From Nectonema munidae (lineage: Eukaryota; Nematomorpha; Nectonematoida; Nectonematidae), in the NCBI GenBank assembly GCA_030549495.1, contig JAUIRK010000227.1, forward strand, positions 248,001 through 312,000: a stretch of DNA of 64,000 nucleotides, given 5' to 3'. This document shows positions 11,299 to 22,957 of the stretch, piece by piece (position 1 is the first letter of the stretch; every line of letters starts with the position of its first letter). The notes under the pieces were generated by a model. The model had not been told where the DNA came from, did not search any database, and was given only the letters and a program-made list of their open reading frames with translations. A program made the translations under genes and the position numbers.

Positions 11299-11339
11299 CT
11301 ATAGATGATCCTTAAATGTCAAAACAGTCTTTCCATCTA

Positions 11340-11905
11340 CTCCTTTTTATATCGAATACACTGCTTTAAAAACCCAAAGTAATGGTAAAAACTAAATTGT
11401 TGGCTGTATCTACAGAAGCCCTTCAATTAGTCAGCTCCACTCATCTCAGAAAATACTCCATTTTTCGTGTTTTCTAAATTTATTCCCAAACTCAATCTTG
11501 ATCTTTATCGGTGACATTTGACTACTCCTCAATTTGTTGGAAACCACAATGATCTATTATTTATAAAAGAAATTCTTTTGAAAATTTTTTTCAGAATTTT
11601 TAGCTTCTAATAACTTGTTCTAGTTAATACAGGAAGTAACAAGAATAGACCAATTTGGTAAAAAAAAAAGTATATTAGACTTATTGATCACAAACTCTCT
11701 TGCCAACTCACCCATATGGATGTTACAAATGAAACAATAGCACAAAATGTCGCTATAAAAAGACTCAAAAAATCATATAGCCCATATTTGAACAGCTTTA
11801 CTATAGCTATATACAAAAAGAAAAATAACCTATATAAAAAGTATATGAAGCATAAAAACCTCATATTATGGTCTCAATTCAAAAGAGTTTCCAATGCATT
11901 AACCC
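11340..11905 (+). mobile_element. LINE fragment (CR1-like), endonuclease end and linker
   Basis: Broken frames contain GCIYRSP followed by FIPKLNLDLYR near 11400-11510, LLDLLITNSLANSP at about 11668-11715 (the end of an apurinic-type endonuclease domain), and YSPYLNSFTIAIYKKKNNLYKKY with QFKRVSNALT at 11779-11900, the basic linker before reverse transcriptase. The reverse transcriptase itself is absent. It may be the same family as the fragment at 22140-22957. Confidence 0.6.
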
Positions 11906-12690
11906 TATTCGTGACTGGCTATTTTTATTTTCTCAGTAACAGGTGCTATTTTAGCATCCCCCTTTTTCTTAAAATATTAAATATTCTTACAAAATTCTCA
12001 CTTGAACATACTAAATAATAATTAATTGCTAATCTGATGGTTTCATTTATTTTTTCATGAAAATCAATCAAATGTGTCAAAAAATCCATCAAAGGTCTCA
12101 ATCAATGCCAAATATATTAACTTAATAATATATTATATTTACATATTTTTTGGCTTAATTTTATCTTAATTTATTTAATAAACCAATATTTTATGATTAA
12201 TTCACCCAAAATATTTTACCTCTCAGTAAATTTGCTTTCACAGGTGACTTAATGGCAAACCCTTTTTCTCATTATATTAAAATAAACTTATCCATACACA
12301 GCAAATCAAACATGCTCACCTTCATTCTGAAAGTCCTTTTGTCACTCAAGATTTAATTGTGGTTACTGTTCAACTTTGGTTAAGTTGTGGTTGGATATTT
12401 TTCTTAATTTTTGAATAATTTTCGTTCCATTTAGCAAATCGACCTTTCTCTATTTCACCATGACTTTATTTTTGTCAATATATACACATGTAACGAATGC
12501 TACATTTCAATGTGTTTAAAATGGTTATAAATTTACTTTGTTCAATACTACTTTGACTTTATATATTTAAGCACAACCTATAAAATTATTTTCTTTCTTG
12601 ATATAATGATGATTTTATCCATCTTATAAATAGGAATGACATAACACCAGATTGACAAGAATAAAAAACTTATTAGAATGACTGTGGTGT
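11906..12690. other. No feature seen
   Basis: Very A+T-rich spacer between a LINE fragment and a piggyBac remnant. No supported gene. Confidence 0.5.
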
Positions 12691-12738
12691 CATTTTGACG
12701 GCAGTTGCAAATAGATACTTACAAAAATGTATATATTT

Positions 12739-14060
12739 TTACAGAATATGTTTTAAATTTTTTAAATTTTGTAGATTAATTATAGAAATAAAAAACGTAT
12801 CAATTTTCACATTTATAATACATGTTTTAGCACATGTTGTTAAATTGCATTTCTGGCACGTTTTGGTAGCTTTATTTCGGCACCTTGCAGAGTGGCAACT
12901 TCTTCGACACTGATTCGAAGAGCAGGTAGACGTCTCCACATCACATTCATTAACTTTTTCCTTTGTTTTGTTTCAATGTATCATCATGATGAATCTGGCC
13001 TAATTCTTTAACTAATGGTAAAAGAAAGCTCTGCGAGATTTTTTCAAACCATTGACATTATTACATAATATCCAAGAATTGATGAGCGCCAAATCAAGTA
13101 AATTGAAAAAAACAGCCAATGACCATCTTTTCGTGCATATCTTTGTCGAACACATACAACACATCTGATTAACCCCGTATTGTGTTGAATTATAAAATAT
13201 GATACTTTCAAGCTTTTCATTATTTATAATAATGGATTTATTATGAAGTGTACTCCGAAGCAAAACACCATTGCTTGCTTTGAACCTTGTATGCCGGCAA
13301 AGACATATTATCACAAAAAATAAATTTGGGGAAAAACTGAAATTTCTTTTAGATACATTTTTTTTATTTCTAGAAAAACTTCTCTACGATTTTGTTTAAG
13401 AGTTCCTACAAGACTTGTAAACTCTGAAATCAAATCTAAAGCCAATTTTCTTAATGTAAAAAAATTATCACACGTGATATTATAGCCTTTTTTTGAAATA
13501 TCACCATGTTGAATAAGTTTTTTCACAACATATCGCCAAGAGGAACGCTTAATATTTCATTATCATTACCGAGATATAGAAACCCTGCACACAAATATTT
13601 TGTTTTAACATCGACCATAAACCAAAATTGTATACCATATTTATCAGGCTTGTTAGGAAAATATTGGGTGAAAGGACATCTAGCATTTGTAGAAAAAAAT
13701 TGTTCTAAGCTATGTAACATCTTTTAGTATTCTCAATAAAAAATTCCATACTTCTGATACCAAAGCAAATTTGTCAGTGCCAAACGTTGTTTCCTTTCAA
13801 TCAAATCTGAAAAACTTTATGATATCTCTAAATTTATATACCCGAATTTTTAATCGAGAAACATCTCAAAGGAATTTTCCTTGCTCAAATTACTCCACGC
13901 AGCATACACATTGATAAAAAACATTGGAGTTCTTCAAGAGGAAATTTCATCCACCTTTTATTCTAACACATTCAGCAACTGTACATTTTTGAATATGGCG
14001 TAGAATTCTTTCTTCAATAATTCCGAAAAACTATTTTAGCTTCCAAGTTTATATTTTGAT
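12739..14060 (-). mobile_element. Decayed piggyBac transposon
   Basis: Minus-strand blocks in N-to-C order: near 14050-13860 an N-terminal part with FPLEELQCFLSMCMLRGVI; 13720-13523 with DKYGIQFWFMVDVKTKYLCAGF, matching the piggyBac KYGIKxWxxxDxKT segment and its second catalytic Asp; 13526-13311 with GYNITCDNFFT, the third Asp context; 13314-13012; and 12939-12739, a Cys-rich C-terminal finger (CRNKATKTCQKCNLTTCAKTC). Frames shift between blocks, and no TTAA-bounded ends were identified. Confidence 0.75.
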
Positions 14061-15790
14061 AGACAAAATCGTTGTAAAATGACAAGGTAAAAAATATTTC
14101 TGTGTGCTATTCTAACTAAAAAAAACACTGTTGGCCCTCCTTGGTTTAATTCTTGTTCATTAGTTTATCCTTCTTTCGTTTGCTAATTAAAAAGACTACT
14201 TTGAACTATGTACCACAATGCGACCTCTATTATTTTGCTTATAATAATATCGCTATCACGTGAAGTATATACTTCATTTCTCCCATACTTTATATGGTAT
14301 CCAATTTTATTTTTCATTCTAAACTGGCACTTTCATCAGAAATTCATTTTGTGCATATTATGTTTGAAAAAACCTTTTTTAGAGAACACAGAATTTCTAT
14401 TAAAGAATTTTCTATTAAAGAGAATCTCTTGGTTGTTTTGGGTTTTTTATGAATATGATATGTTGTATTAAAAAGTAACATGAAGAGATATTACTCTGGA
14501 TATTTGCAAACCATTCCTTTTTCCCAGTTCGTGTTCTTCATGTAATCATTCATAATCCTCTTTTTATTATTACAAAAATTTTCAACCTTTATTATCTAAA
14601 AGATTTCATAACGAAAGAAAAAATTGGCCAAATTCAATTCACATTTGAAAAGAGTTTTTGAGAATAATATCTTCACAGAATGGTACCTGACATAGTTATG
14701 GTAACTCTTACTGTTTTAAAATTTTCACATTACTTATTTAGCCAATTGATTGAAATATTGACTAACAAGATAATTTTTCGATTCACAAGGGAGAAACTTC
14801 TTCTTCGCGGTCAAGATGTTTTTTCAAATTCTCAATAACATTTTTACACCCTCTTCTAGTTCATATGAAAAAGGTGCATCTTTGGTGTAGAAAAGTTACA
14901 TACTTGTTTCTTAAAACTATAAAAAAAAATTGATTTTTACGAATTCGATTGACACTTTCACCCATTTTTTGTTTGTAATAGCCAAAAGCGAGTACAGAAA
15001 TGAAAAACATGGACAATATTGTGTTAAAAAATTATAATTTGGAGAAATTTTAGTGAGAATTTTATCCAAAATCAAAATTTTAATAAATATTTTCAATCAA
15101 AACAAATTTTTTGATTAGAGTTTTTTGAGAAAATAGAGTTTTTTCAGAATTTGTTTTTTCCAAAATATAAAACTTAATTAATAATTCCCCACATTCTTCA
15201 CCTAATTGAGAAAACTAGGCCTGGAATGAAGTGAGCATCGTAATAAAAAATTAAAAATAAATTTTATTTAAAATATGGAAGTATGTTTATGCGATATCAC
15301 TAATTGTATTTGTAATTTGGCATATTTTTTTCCCTGTAATGGTAAAACTTAGCCAAAAATTGGTATCAGCATCGTCACTTTAGTTTGAAATATATTTTAC
15401 TTAATAAATGTTTTAGAAACAAATTTTCATACCAAACTGGCAAATTTGATCGACATTTTCATATTCTACTTAGGAAAATTGTGTCCAAAAATAATCAGAA
15501 TGGAGATCTAAAAAAATATATTTTATTCTAGGAAATAACTTTTGTCTTCAACCACAAATAAGATTCCCATTTTAACACTCTAAATGCAAAAATAGAGTTG
15601 AGAAATTAAATCTGCGTGTTCAATTCATTTAAAAAATATATATTTTATTTAAAATGTGGATAAATGTTTTTGGAGACAATACGTAAACTGGAAATACTTT
15701 AGATTTCCAAATCACAGTTGCTAAAACTGAGTTGAGAAATGAAATTGGCATGGTCGAATTGGCATAAAAAATACGTTTGGTTTAAAATTA
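14061..15790. other. A+T-rich spacer
   Basis: No gene or defined repeat can be supported. The stretch has many short direct similarities of the kind caaattttt / aaaatttt but no clear unit. Confidence 0.4.
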
Positions 15791-16080
15791 GAGATGTAGC
15801 GTTTAATCGGTATCGGAAGCTAAAGTGGTAGTATCGGCCATTTTTTGAAAAATCGGTATCCTTATGGTTAAAATAATATAAAAAGCCGATTCTTTGCCGA
15901 TTCGATATATTTGTTTAAAAATTAAGATTAAAAAATACAAATATAAAACTAATTTAAAATTTGAAAAATTAATTTATCAAATTTCAACTAATTTGAATGG
16001 CAAAATATTTTTTAATTTTTCAAAAAATTTTCAAAACATATTTTTTAAAAAAAAATTATTTTACAGAATTTAAAATGTCT

Positions 16081-16106
16081 AAGAAGAAGAAGAAGAAGAA
16101 GAAGAA
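16081..16106. repeat. (AAG)n microsatellite tail of LINE
   Basis: About 8.7 copies of aag. On the minus strand it follows gcgaaataaattt as (ttc)n, the LINE's 3' end. The LINE at 41018 ends in the same style with (att)n. Confidence 0.85.
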
Positions 16107-19080
16107 ATTTATTTCGCAAAATAATAGATATTCATGATATAATTATAAGATTAAAATCAAAATGGATATTATCAATACAGTTTTCACAAAGTAGAGAGAT
16201 ATATGTAATTTTATAGAATTTATAATTTGCAAGGCTATATCAAAAGGTCTCTTGGACCGCTGGTATGATTCACCTTCTCAATATAAGTAGTTTGGCTAGA
16301 AAATTCGGAAAGATTAGATAGAAAGTTAGAGAAATTGAATATTATATGAATATATTATTGGACAACTAAGTCAAAAGCATACACAAAATTAGGAAAAAAT
16401 GAAACATAAGAAAAAGCTATTCAAAACGATATACACAAATAAAAATTTTAAAAAAATCACTTTATACAAAAAACTTAACAGAAAGGAAACAAAACAGGAT
16501 TAATTTTTCAACATATTGGTACAAGTATAACAATTTACATTACATGATTCTTGAAATATATAACTACTGATTGCTGACGATTTCAGATGATACTTAAAAG
16601 TTGAATATGAAAGAAATATATCTGAAGGTTTAAACGAATTTCACGTCCAAAGATGATAAGCTTTGTTAATGATGGACTGTGATGAGCCTGACAGTTTGAA
16701 CAATCCTATTCTAGGTGTGTCCGAATGTCTCAAGAAGTAATTTGAATTATTATCTTTTCTTGTTGTGAAAAAATCGTGAAAAACTAAAGGAAGCATGTAG
16801 TTTAAATATTTGTATATGAAGGTATATATACTTCTTCTGTATATGTCCTTATACTTTAATAAAGAGTTATCATAGAATAATGAATTAGTATGGCTGATAA
16901 AAGATTTACGAAAAATTATCCTCAACGCTTTTTTCTGAATTGCAAAAATGTTTGAGTTGCTGTGACCCCAATTAGATATGCTGTAATTTAGATGTGGTAA
17001 GAAGAGAGATTTATACAGCATCAAATGTATTTCAGGTGATAGTATATTTTTTGTTTTTGTAAACATACTTATAATAGAACTTAGCTTACCTGATAAACTA
17101 GACAAATGCATATGCCAGTTTAGCTTATCATCTATCAATAAGCCCAAATAATTAAGGTAATGCACACGCTCTATTTTTATTTTCTCAAATAATTGATCAG
17201 CATTGATTTTGCAATTTGTGAAGAACATGGCCTTTGTTTTGCTTTTGTTGATTAGCATGCCATTATCATTAAGCCAGCTTTCAATATTAAAAGATTTTCT
17301 TCAATACTTCTTGATACTATTTCTGAAGATTTTTGTGTAAAGACAGAAGAATCAAAGGGCAAAATCAAAGTCAAATCATCCGCATACATTACTATATCTG
17401 AGTCCGGAAAGTGCTCGAATATGTCATTTATAAATACAATGAAAATAAGAGGAGCGAGAATGGAACCCTGTGGAACACCAGAGTTCACTAGTATGCTACT
17501 TGAAACCGCCGAATTAATAACTACTCTTTGGTATCGATCTGATAAATATGAACTGAAAAATTTAATCAGACTTTTCGAAACACCAAGAAGGCGAAGTTTA
17601 TGAAGAATTAAAGAGTGTGGGATGGACTCAAAGGCTCGACTCAAATCCAAGAAAAAGAAAAACACTACTTTTAGCTTCCAGCTGATTAACAATTTTTGTA
17701 TAAATAATGAATGAAGAAGTTGCGTGGAGTGAAATTTACGAAATCCGAATTGATTCTGATTGATAAGTAAGTTAGATTCAAAATAATTAACTAATTGTTT
17801 ATATAGAATTCTCTCTAAGAGTTTGCCAACTGTACATATCAAAGAAACTGGGCGATAATTTGTAAGTAAATTATGATTACCTTTTTTGTATACTGGAAGA
17901 ACTTTTGTAAGTTTAAATATTTTTGGAAAATAATGAGAGTCTAAGCATCTGTTAAATCCGTTAAAGAGAATAGAACTAATATAGTTCCCAATAAGTTTTA
18001 AATGTCTAGCAGAAATATTGAAAAGGTCAGTTGCACTACTTTTTTTAAGTTCTTTAATACCGTTTAAAACATCATTCATCGTTAATGGCTTGAAAATAAA
18101 TTCGTTATTAGGGCATAAAGATATTTGAGGATTGGGATAACTGCTTCTTGTATTGAAATTGCTACTAAAATGCTCATTAAACAAGACTGATATAGACAAA
18201 TCATCCGAATATAACTTCTCTTCATGTAAAATTTCCAGTTTTTTGGTAATTCTAGGAAAAATTAGATTATTCATTTTTTTCCACAGGGTTTTAGGGTTAT
18301 TTTTCTTAGAGTCTAAGTATGCAGAAAAATGAGCTCTTTTAGCTTGACGAACCTTATGCTTGATAAGATTTCTTAATTCTTTATAATCATTTTTTAGTTT
18401 TCCTTGTAAAATATTACTTGACTGTTTCAACTTTTTGTGTATACAATTTCTTTTATTTATCAAAAAAATGATTTCTCTGGTACACCAAGGGTTAGCTTTA
18501 TGTTTTTTGACATTCGGTTTATGAATTAATTTTGTAGACTGTTGAACAAGATCAGACAAAATATTGATAAAAGAATCGAATAGTGTATCAATTGAACAAT
18601 TTAGGTTATATACCAAAAACGAGTTCCAGTCCACACTTGAAGCTTTTTGTACAAAAAGGTCTCATTAAAATGGGGAAACTTAGTTCTATTCATATTAGTA
18701 CATAAATCTAGAGAAATAAGTATTGGATAGTGATCGGAGAATGACTCCTTTAAAATATAGGCTTTATATTTGAATTGATCTTTCTTGATAAAAAAATTAT
18801 CTAATAAACTATTGGAATTTGCTCTTGTAATTTTTGTAATCACTGGTTTATAAAAAAACGATGACATTTCATTTAAAAAATCACACGAAAAATTAGACTC
18901 TTGATGCTTCAATAAATCAACATTGAAATCGCCACAGAAAATATTATAATAATCATTATTTTGTGACTTTACAAGGTTTGTAAATTCAAACAGAAACAAC
19001 TCTCTGTCTTCAGAACCGTACCTAGGTGGACGATATAAAACTAACCAAAAGAATATTGTTTGTAAATTTTTCAAAGTTTA
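16081..19080 (-). mobile_element. LINE, CR1/L2-like, 5'-truncated, few breaks
   Basis: On the minus strand the ORF2 protein starts inside the endonuclease: 19074-18601 has VLYRPPRYG, IFCGDFNVDLL and the catalytic SDHYPI. 18634-17252 has a reverse transcriptase with NYRPVSLI, NQFGFRKFHSTQ, FFLDLSRAFESIPHSL, SGVPQGSILAPLIF and the active-site IVMYADDLTLIL. 17258-16641 is the C-terminal part (KTKNILSPEIHLMLYKSLFLPHLNYSI, then HTNSLF). Two frame changes interrupt it (near 18.62 and 17.26 kb). The 3' tail is a microsatellite, read on the plus strand as aag repeats at 16081-16106. Truncation within the endonuclease is typical of target-primed insertion. It is too degraded to move itself. Confidence 0.85.
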
Positions 19081-19589
19081 AAGACAAACCAAAGGTGTTT
19101 GCAATATTTGTGAAAAAAGAAATTTCACTTGGAGGAAAAATTTAATAAACTTTTACTACAGCTAACTTTAAAAAGCATCTTCAAATTCACCATCAAGAGA
19201 AGTTAGAAGAAGAAAAAAAAAGTTTAAGATTTCAAAAAGGAAACTGAAAAAGCTAAACTTTCTACTTTTTGACATCAAAAAAAGAATAAAAATGACTACA
19301 AAGCTCCAAATATAAATGAAAGCTCTTCTCAAAGAACTTTAGAAGAATTATATGAACGCAATAAAATTTTGAATATAGACAGTTTATGATGTCAACCCAT
19401 TTCTGAAAGTTTGTGACCCCGTTAACTTTCCTTGTAAAACTTATTTTCATTCTATATAGTATATACCATAGCCTGGCAAGTATTTGATTTTTCCATTTCC
19501 AGGTGCAGTTGACAACATTTATGAAAAACCCTTTATCTTTCAGTATATTAATTAAATTTTTTAGTTTTACTGCCAACCTTATTGATGAA

Positions 19590-20340
19590 CATTTTGATGA
19601 ATCATGTCTGCTTCCCAAAAACCAATTTCGACTTCTCATATCTCAGCTAATATATGTGAGATAATAAGGGAAGTCATAGATGAATATAAAATTCCAGTAC
19701 ATAACATTCACAAGATAGTTCATGGCAATGCAGCAAACATAGTTAGAAGAGTGGCAAACACTGGTTTTGGAAGTTTCAGCTGCTTTATACATACTACTCA
19801 GCAAAAACTTCTAATGCTTCTGAAATTATTCCAATGCATTTTTACTATCAGCTACATTTTTAGATCCACGATTTAAAAATTCTTTCTTTAAAAATTGTGA
19901 ATTAGAATCAAAAACTGAGCTTTGACTCATTCACAATTGTCTTGAAACTTTTTGCATCAATTTAGAAAAAATAGGAGAACATGATTTACATTAAGATTAA
20001 AAAGGCATTTCTCAAATTTCTGAAAGTATGAAGACACCTCTCCTAAAGAAAAAAATTGTGTTCATTTGATTTTGATTATTATTATTATTATGATGATCTA
20101 TTGTCTTCAAAAAATGAAGAAAAGGAAAATTTATCTCGTTCATCATTAATGTTAAAATATAACTCAAAAAGTTTTATTCGCTTGACCTTGAATCATAAAT
20201 ATTACGAACTAATTTGTTGGTGAAAAGTTAATAAAAGTTTATTTTCACAATTATCGAAGCTGGCAAACAGTTACTTCCATGTCCTCCTTCTTCAATTGAA
20301 ATTGTGAAACAATGTACTGTGAGATTATTTGAAAAACATG
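19590..20340 (+). mobile_element. Remnant of BED-finger type hAT transposase
   Basis: Plus-strand pieces: ISANICEIIREVIDEYKIP with NIHKIVHGNAANIVR (19630-19755), matching the core TDNAxNM region of ZBED1/4-like transposases. In another frame is SATFLDPRFKNSFFKNCE near 19850-19905, the conserved LDPRxK block. Near 20240-20300 is AGKQLLPCPPSSIE, a degraded C-terminal block. Frame breaks are numerous. It sits between two LINEs. Confidence 0.6.
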
Positions 20341-20459
20341 AGATGTATTTTTCAATATACTCCTTTTTAATCAACTTTTTAAACAATCCAGTTATCACAT
20401 GTATGTATTCCAATAAATGCGTAGTACTATTCCAAAAATTTGATAACTTAAACTTATTT

Positions 20460-21260
20460 GTCTCGTAGTATTTCAGTCTATTATAATAGGGTAAAATGCT
20501 TGTATATCTATAGAGAAGGTCACATTTACAATTGACGAAATTGAAATATGAAATTTTCTCAAATAAATTAGACTGATAAACATTAAAAAGTTTAAATATA
20601 AATAATCATAAATTTTTAATATGTTAGAGTCAAGAAATAAGTTGCTAGTATGACATATATATTTAACGTTGTAAATGTATCTGACCGCTATTTTTTGAGA
20701 GTTCTCCAAAGTTAAAAGATTAAAATGTCTCCATAATAGTGTACAATAATTGATATATGGTCGAAAAAAAGAAATATATAATAATTTTTTACATTAAGAG
20801 GGAGTGAACTTCTAATATAACTTTTAAATTCCAATCACTCTCGAATCTGTTGTGTCCACGTATGAAATATGATTTTTCAAAGTTAATTTGTTATCTATTA
20901 TTATATCTAACAATTGAATATTCTTTACAACTTCAAACAATAAACTATCTGTTTTCAGGTTTATCTGATTATTCATTGAAAAAAGCATTAACTTTGACTT
21001 ATTTTTTTGATTATCAACCCATTTTTTGATACCCAGTCAAATAAATTTTGAAATTCTTTCTGGATAATTTTTTCAATGCACTTTATTTCAGAAGAAAAAA
21101 TGGCTAATTAATTGTCAGATCGTCTGCAAAGCTAAAATAGCTTAAATTAGGTTTAGTATAATACAAATCATTAGTGAATATTAAAAAAAGAAAAGGGCCT
21201 AAAATGGATCCTTGGGAAACACCAACAATTATATTTGGTTTATCAGATATAATTATAAAT
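20460..21260 (-). mobile_element. LINE fragment, reverse transcriptase 3' half
   Basis: Minus-strand reading near 21240-21150 gives IVGVSQGSILGPFLFLIFTNDL, and near 21150-21110 SYFSFADDLTIN, the QG and FADD boxes of a CR1/L2-like reverse transcriptase. Lower coordinates hold its C-terminal region (for example 20709-20473) in broken frames. No upstream domains. Old and degraded. Confidence 0.65.
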
Positions 21261-22139
21261 AGATTTTAAATTGCAATTTTTTTAAATTTTTTAACTTGAA
21301 AAATGCAATTTAAAAATTAAAATTTTTTAAGCTATAATTTTTATATGTCGTGAAGTAAAATATTTTGAGAATGTATTGCCAAAATTATTTACAAAATTAT
21401 GGTAAGACAAGGTATGGACATCGTTGTCGGTATGGGGACCGGTAACGGAATCGGAATGGATATCGGTGAATGAAAATAAAATATATCGGTCTCGGTTAAA
21501 ATTCTGAAATTTAATTAATATTCTTGCAGTTTCAGACATAAACGGATAAATTGAGTCACACGTTGAAACATTTTGAAAACCAAATTGCAAAAAATGACTG
21601 CGAAATTTAAATTGGAATGATTGATTTAGTATAAAATGTGTATTCTTTAATTTGAATAATATTCATACATATTAATTTCAGGCGTACACCACAAATTTTA
21701 TTGACACTTTCAAAATTTTTCACACACTAATTACAAAAATTGAGTACGGAAATGAATTCAGCATAATTCAATTAGTATAAAAATATATATCTTATTTAAA
21801 ATTAGAATGAATATATTCATAAGCAATTTTATCATCAATCAAATTTTTGATTGACATTTGCTACAAAGTTGAGATATTTATTGAAAAAATATGTATATAT
21901 AAGTGTTATTTATTCCAATATCTGTGATTTATTCCATACATTAAGTGGAATTATTTAGTTATAAGCTATATTAAACTATAAAAAATGTACATTTAATTTT
22001 GATTGACAGTTTTTGACATGTGGTGTCATTAAACTAACGTGAAAATAGTATCCAAAGATGCATCTAACGATTTTAGGAAAAGTCACAAAATTTAAAGGTC
22101 ACTGATATGTTTAATCACTGAAATGTCACTGATAGAATT
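21261..22139. other. No gene; hAT-like terminal-type motifs
   Basis: 21421-21500 has repeated atcgg/cggtat motifs (ggtaacggaatcggaatgg) like hAT subterminal sequence. Similar cggtatcgg motifs lie at 15805-15860 but in the same orientation. The rest is A+T-rich. Confidence 0.35.
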
Positions 22140-22957
22140 AAGGCTTTAGACAAGAAAAACAAAAATATCTTTTAAAAAAATATCTCATTCAACATAAAGG
22201 ACAATCCTGAACGGTTCTGGAGCTATTTGAATGCATTCAGAAAAAGAAACTCAGATTTGAATCTCATAACAAATAATGACGGGAATCCTGTTGAATCTAA
22301 TATCGATAAAAGCGAAAAGTTTCAACCGATATTTTTTACTGTCTTCTCTAGCAATACAAGAAACTCACTAAGAAACTTCCCTAAGCTAAATTATTCTCAG
22401 ACAATTTGAACATCTACATTTTGAAAAAAATAGGCGATCTTTTAGGAAGAAACTCTTCCCTTGTTGTGGAAAAGAACAATAGTAATACCCATTTATAAAA
22501 ACTCAGACCCTAAGCTTTCTTTTTAACTATAGGCCAATAAGTTTGACTCAAGTTTGTCTAAAATCATAGAATTCATAGTCTCATAAAATGTTCTTTCCTA
22601 TTTAAAATGTTAAAATTGTGTTATAAATGATCAACATGGTTTCTTTAGGAAAAAGTCAACAGTAACCCAATTGTTAGAGTTTTACACTGAAATTGCCATT
22701 CTCCTAGAAAACAATGCAACGATCGATGTTTGTACTTTGCTTTTCGTAAAGCATTCGTCAACCTACCGCATAAGAATTTGCTCAAAAACTAGAAGCATAT
22801 GGCATAAATATAAAGATTGTAAAATGGATTGAATCTTTCCTCAACAATACAATACAGTTGTATTTGTTAATGGACAGTTGTCTAATTCAACTGAAGTAAC
22901 AAGTGGTTTTGTCCAAGGTAGCATGATTAGCTCTTTGTTATTTATATATCATTTACC
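22140..22957 (+). mobile_element. LINE fragment (CR1-like reverse transcriptase), interrupted by hAT
   Basis: Broken plus-strand frames read NPERFWSYLNAFRKRNSD (22206-22260), INDQHGFFRKKSTVTQLLEFYTE near 22625-22690, and FVNGQLSNSTEVTSGFVQGSMISSLLF near 22862-22945. These match the fingers, the QHGFRK block and the VPQG block of vertebrate-style CR1/RTE-like polymerases. The sequence stops exactly where the hAT terminus begins at 22958, and no continuation was recognised after 26923. Confidence 0.7.

Noticed and set aside
15787-21500. cggtatcgg motifs at 15.8 and 21.4 kb as terminal inverted repeats of one nested hAT
   Set aside because: The motifs are in the same orientation, not inverted, and the exact ends cannot be aligned.
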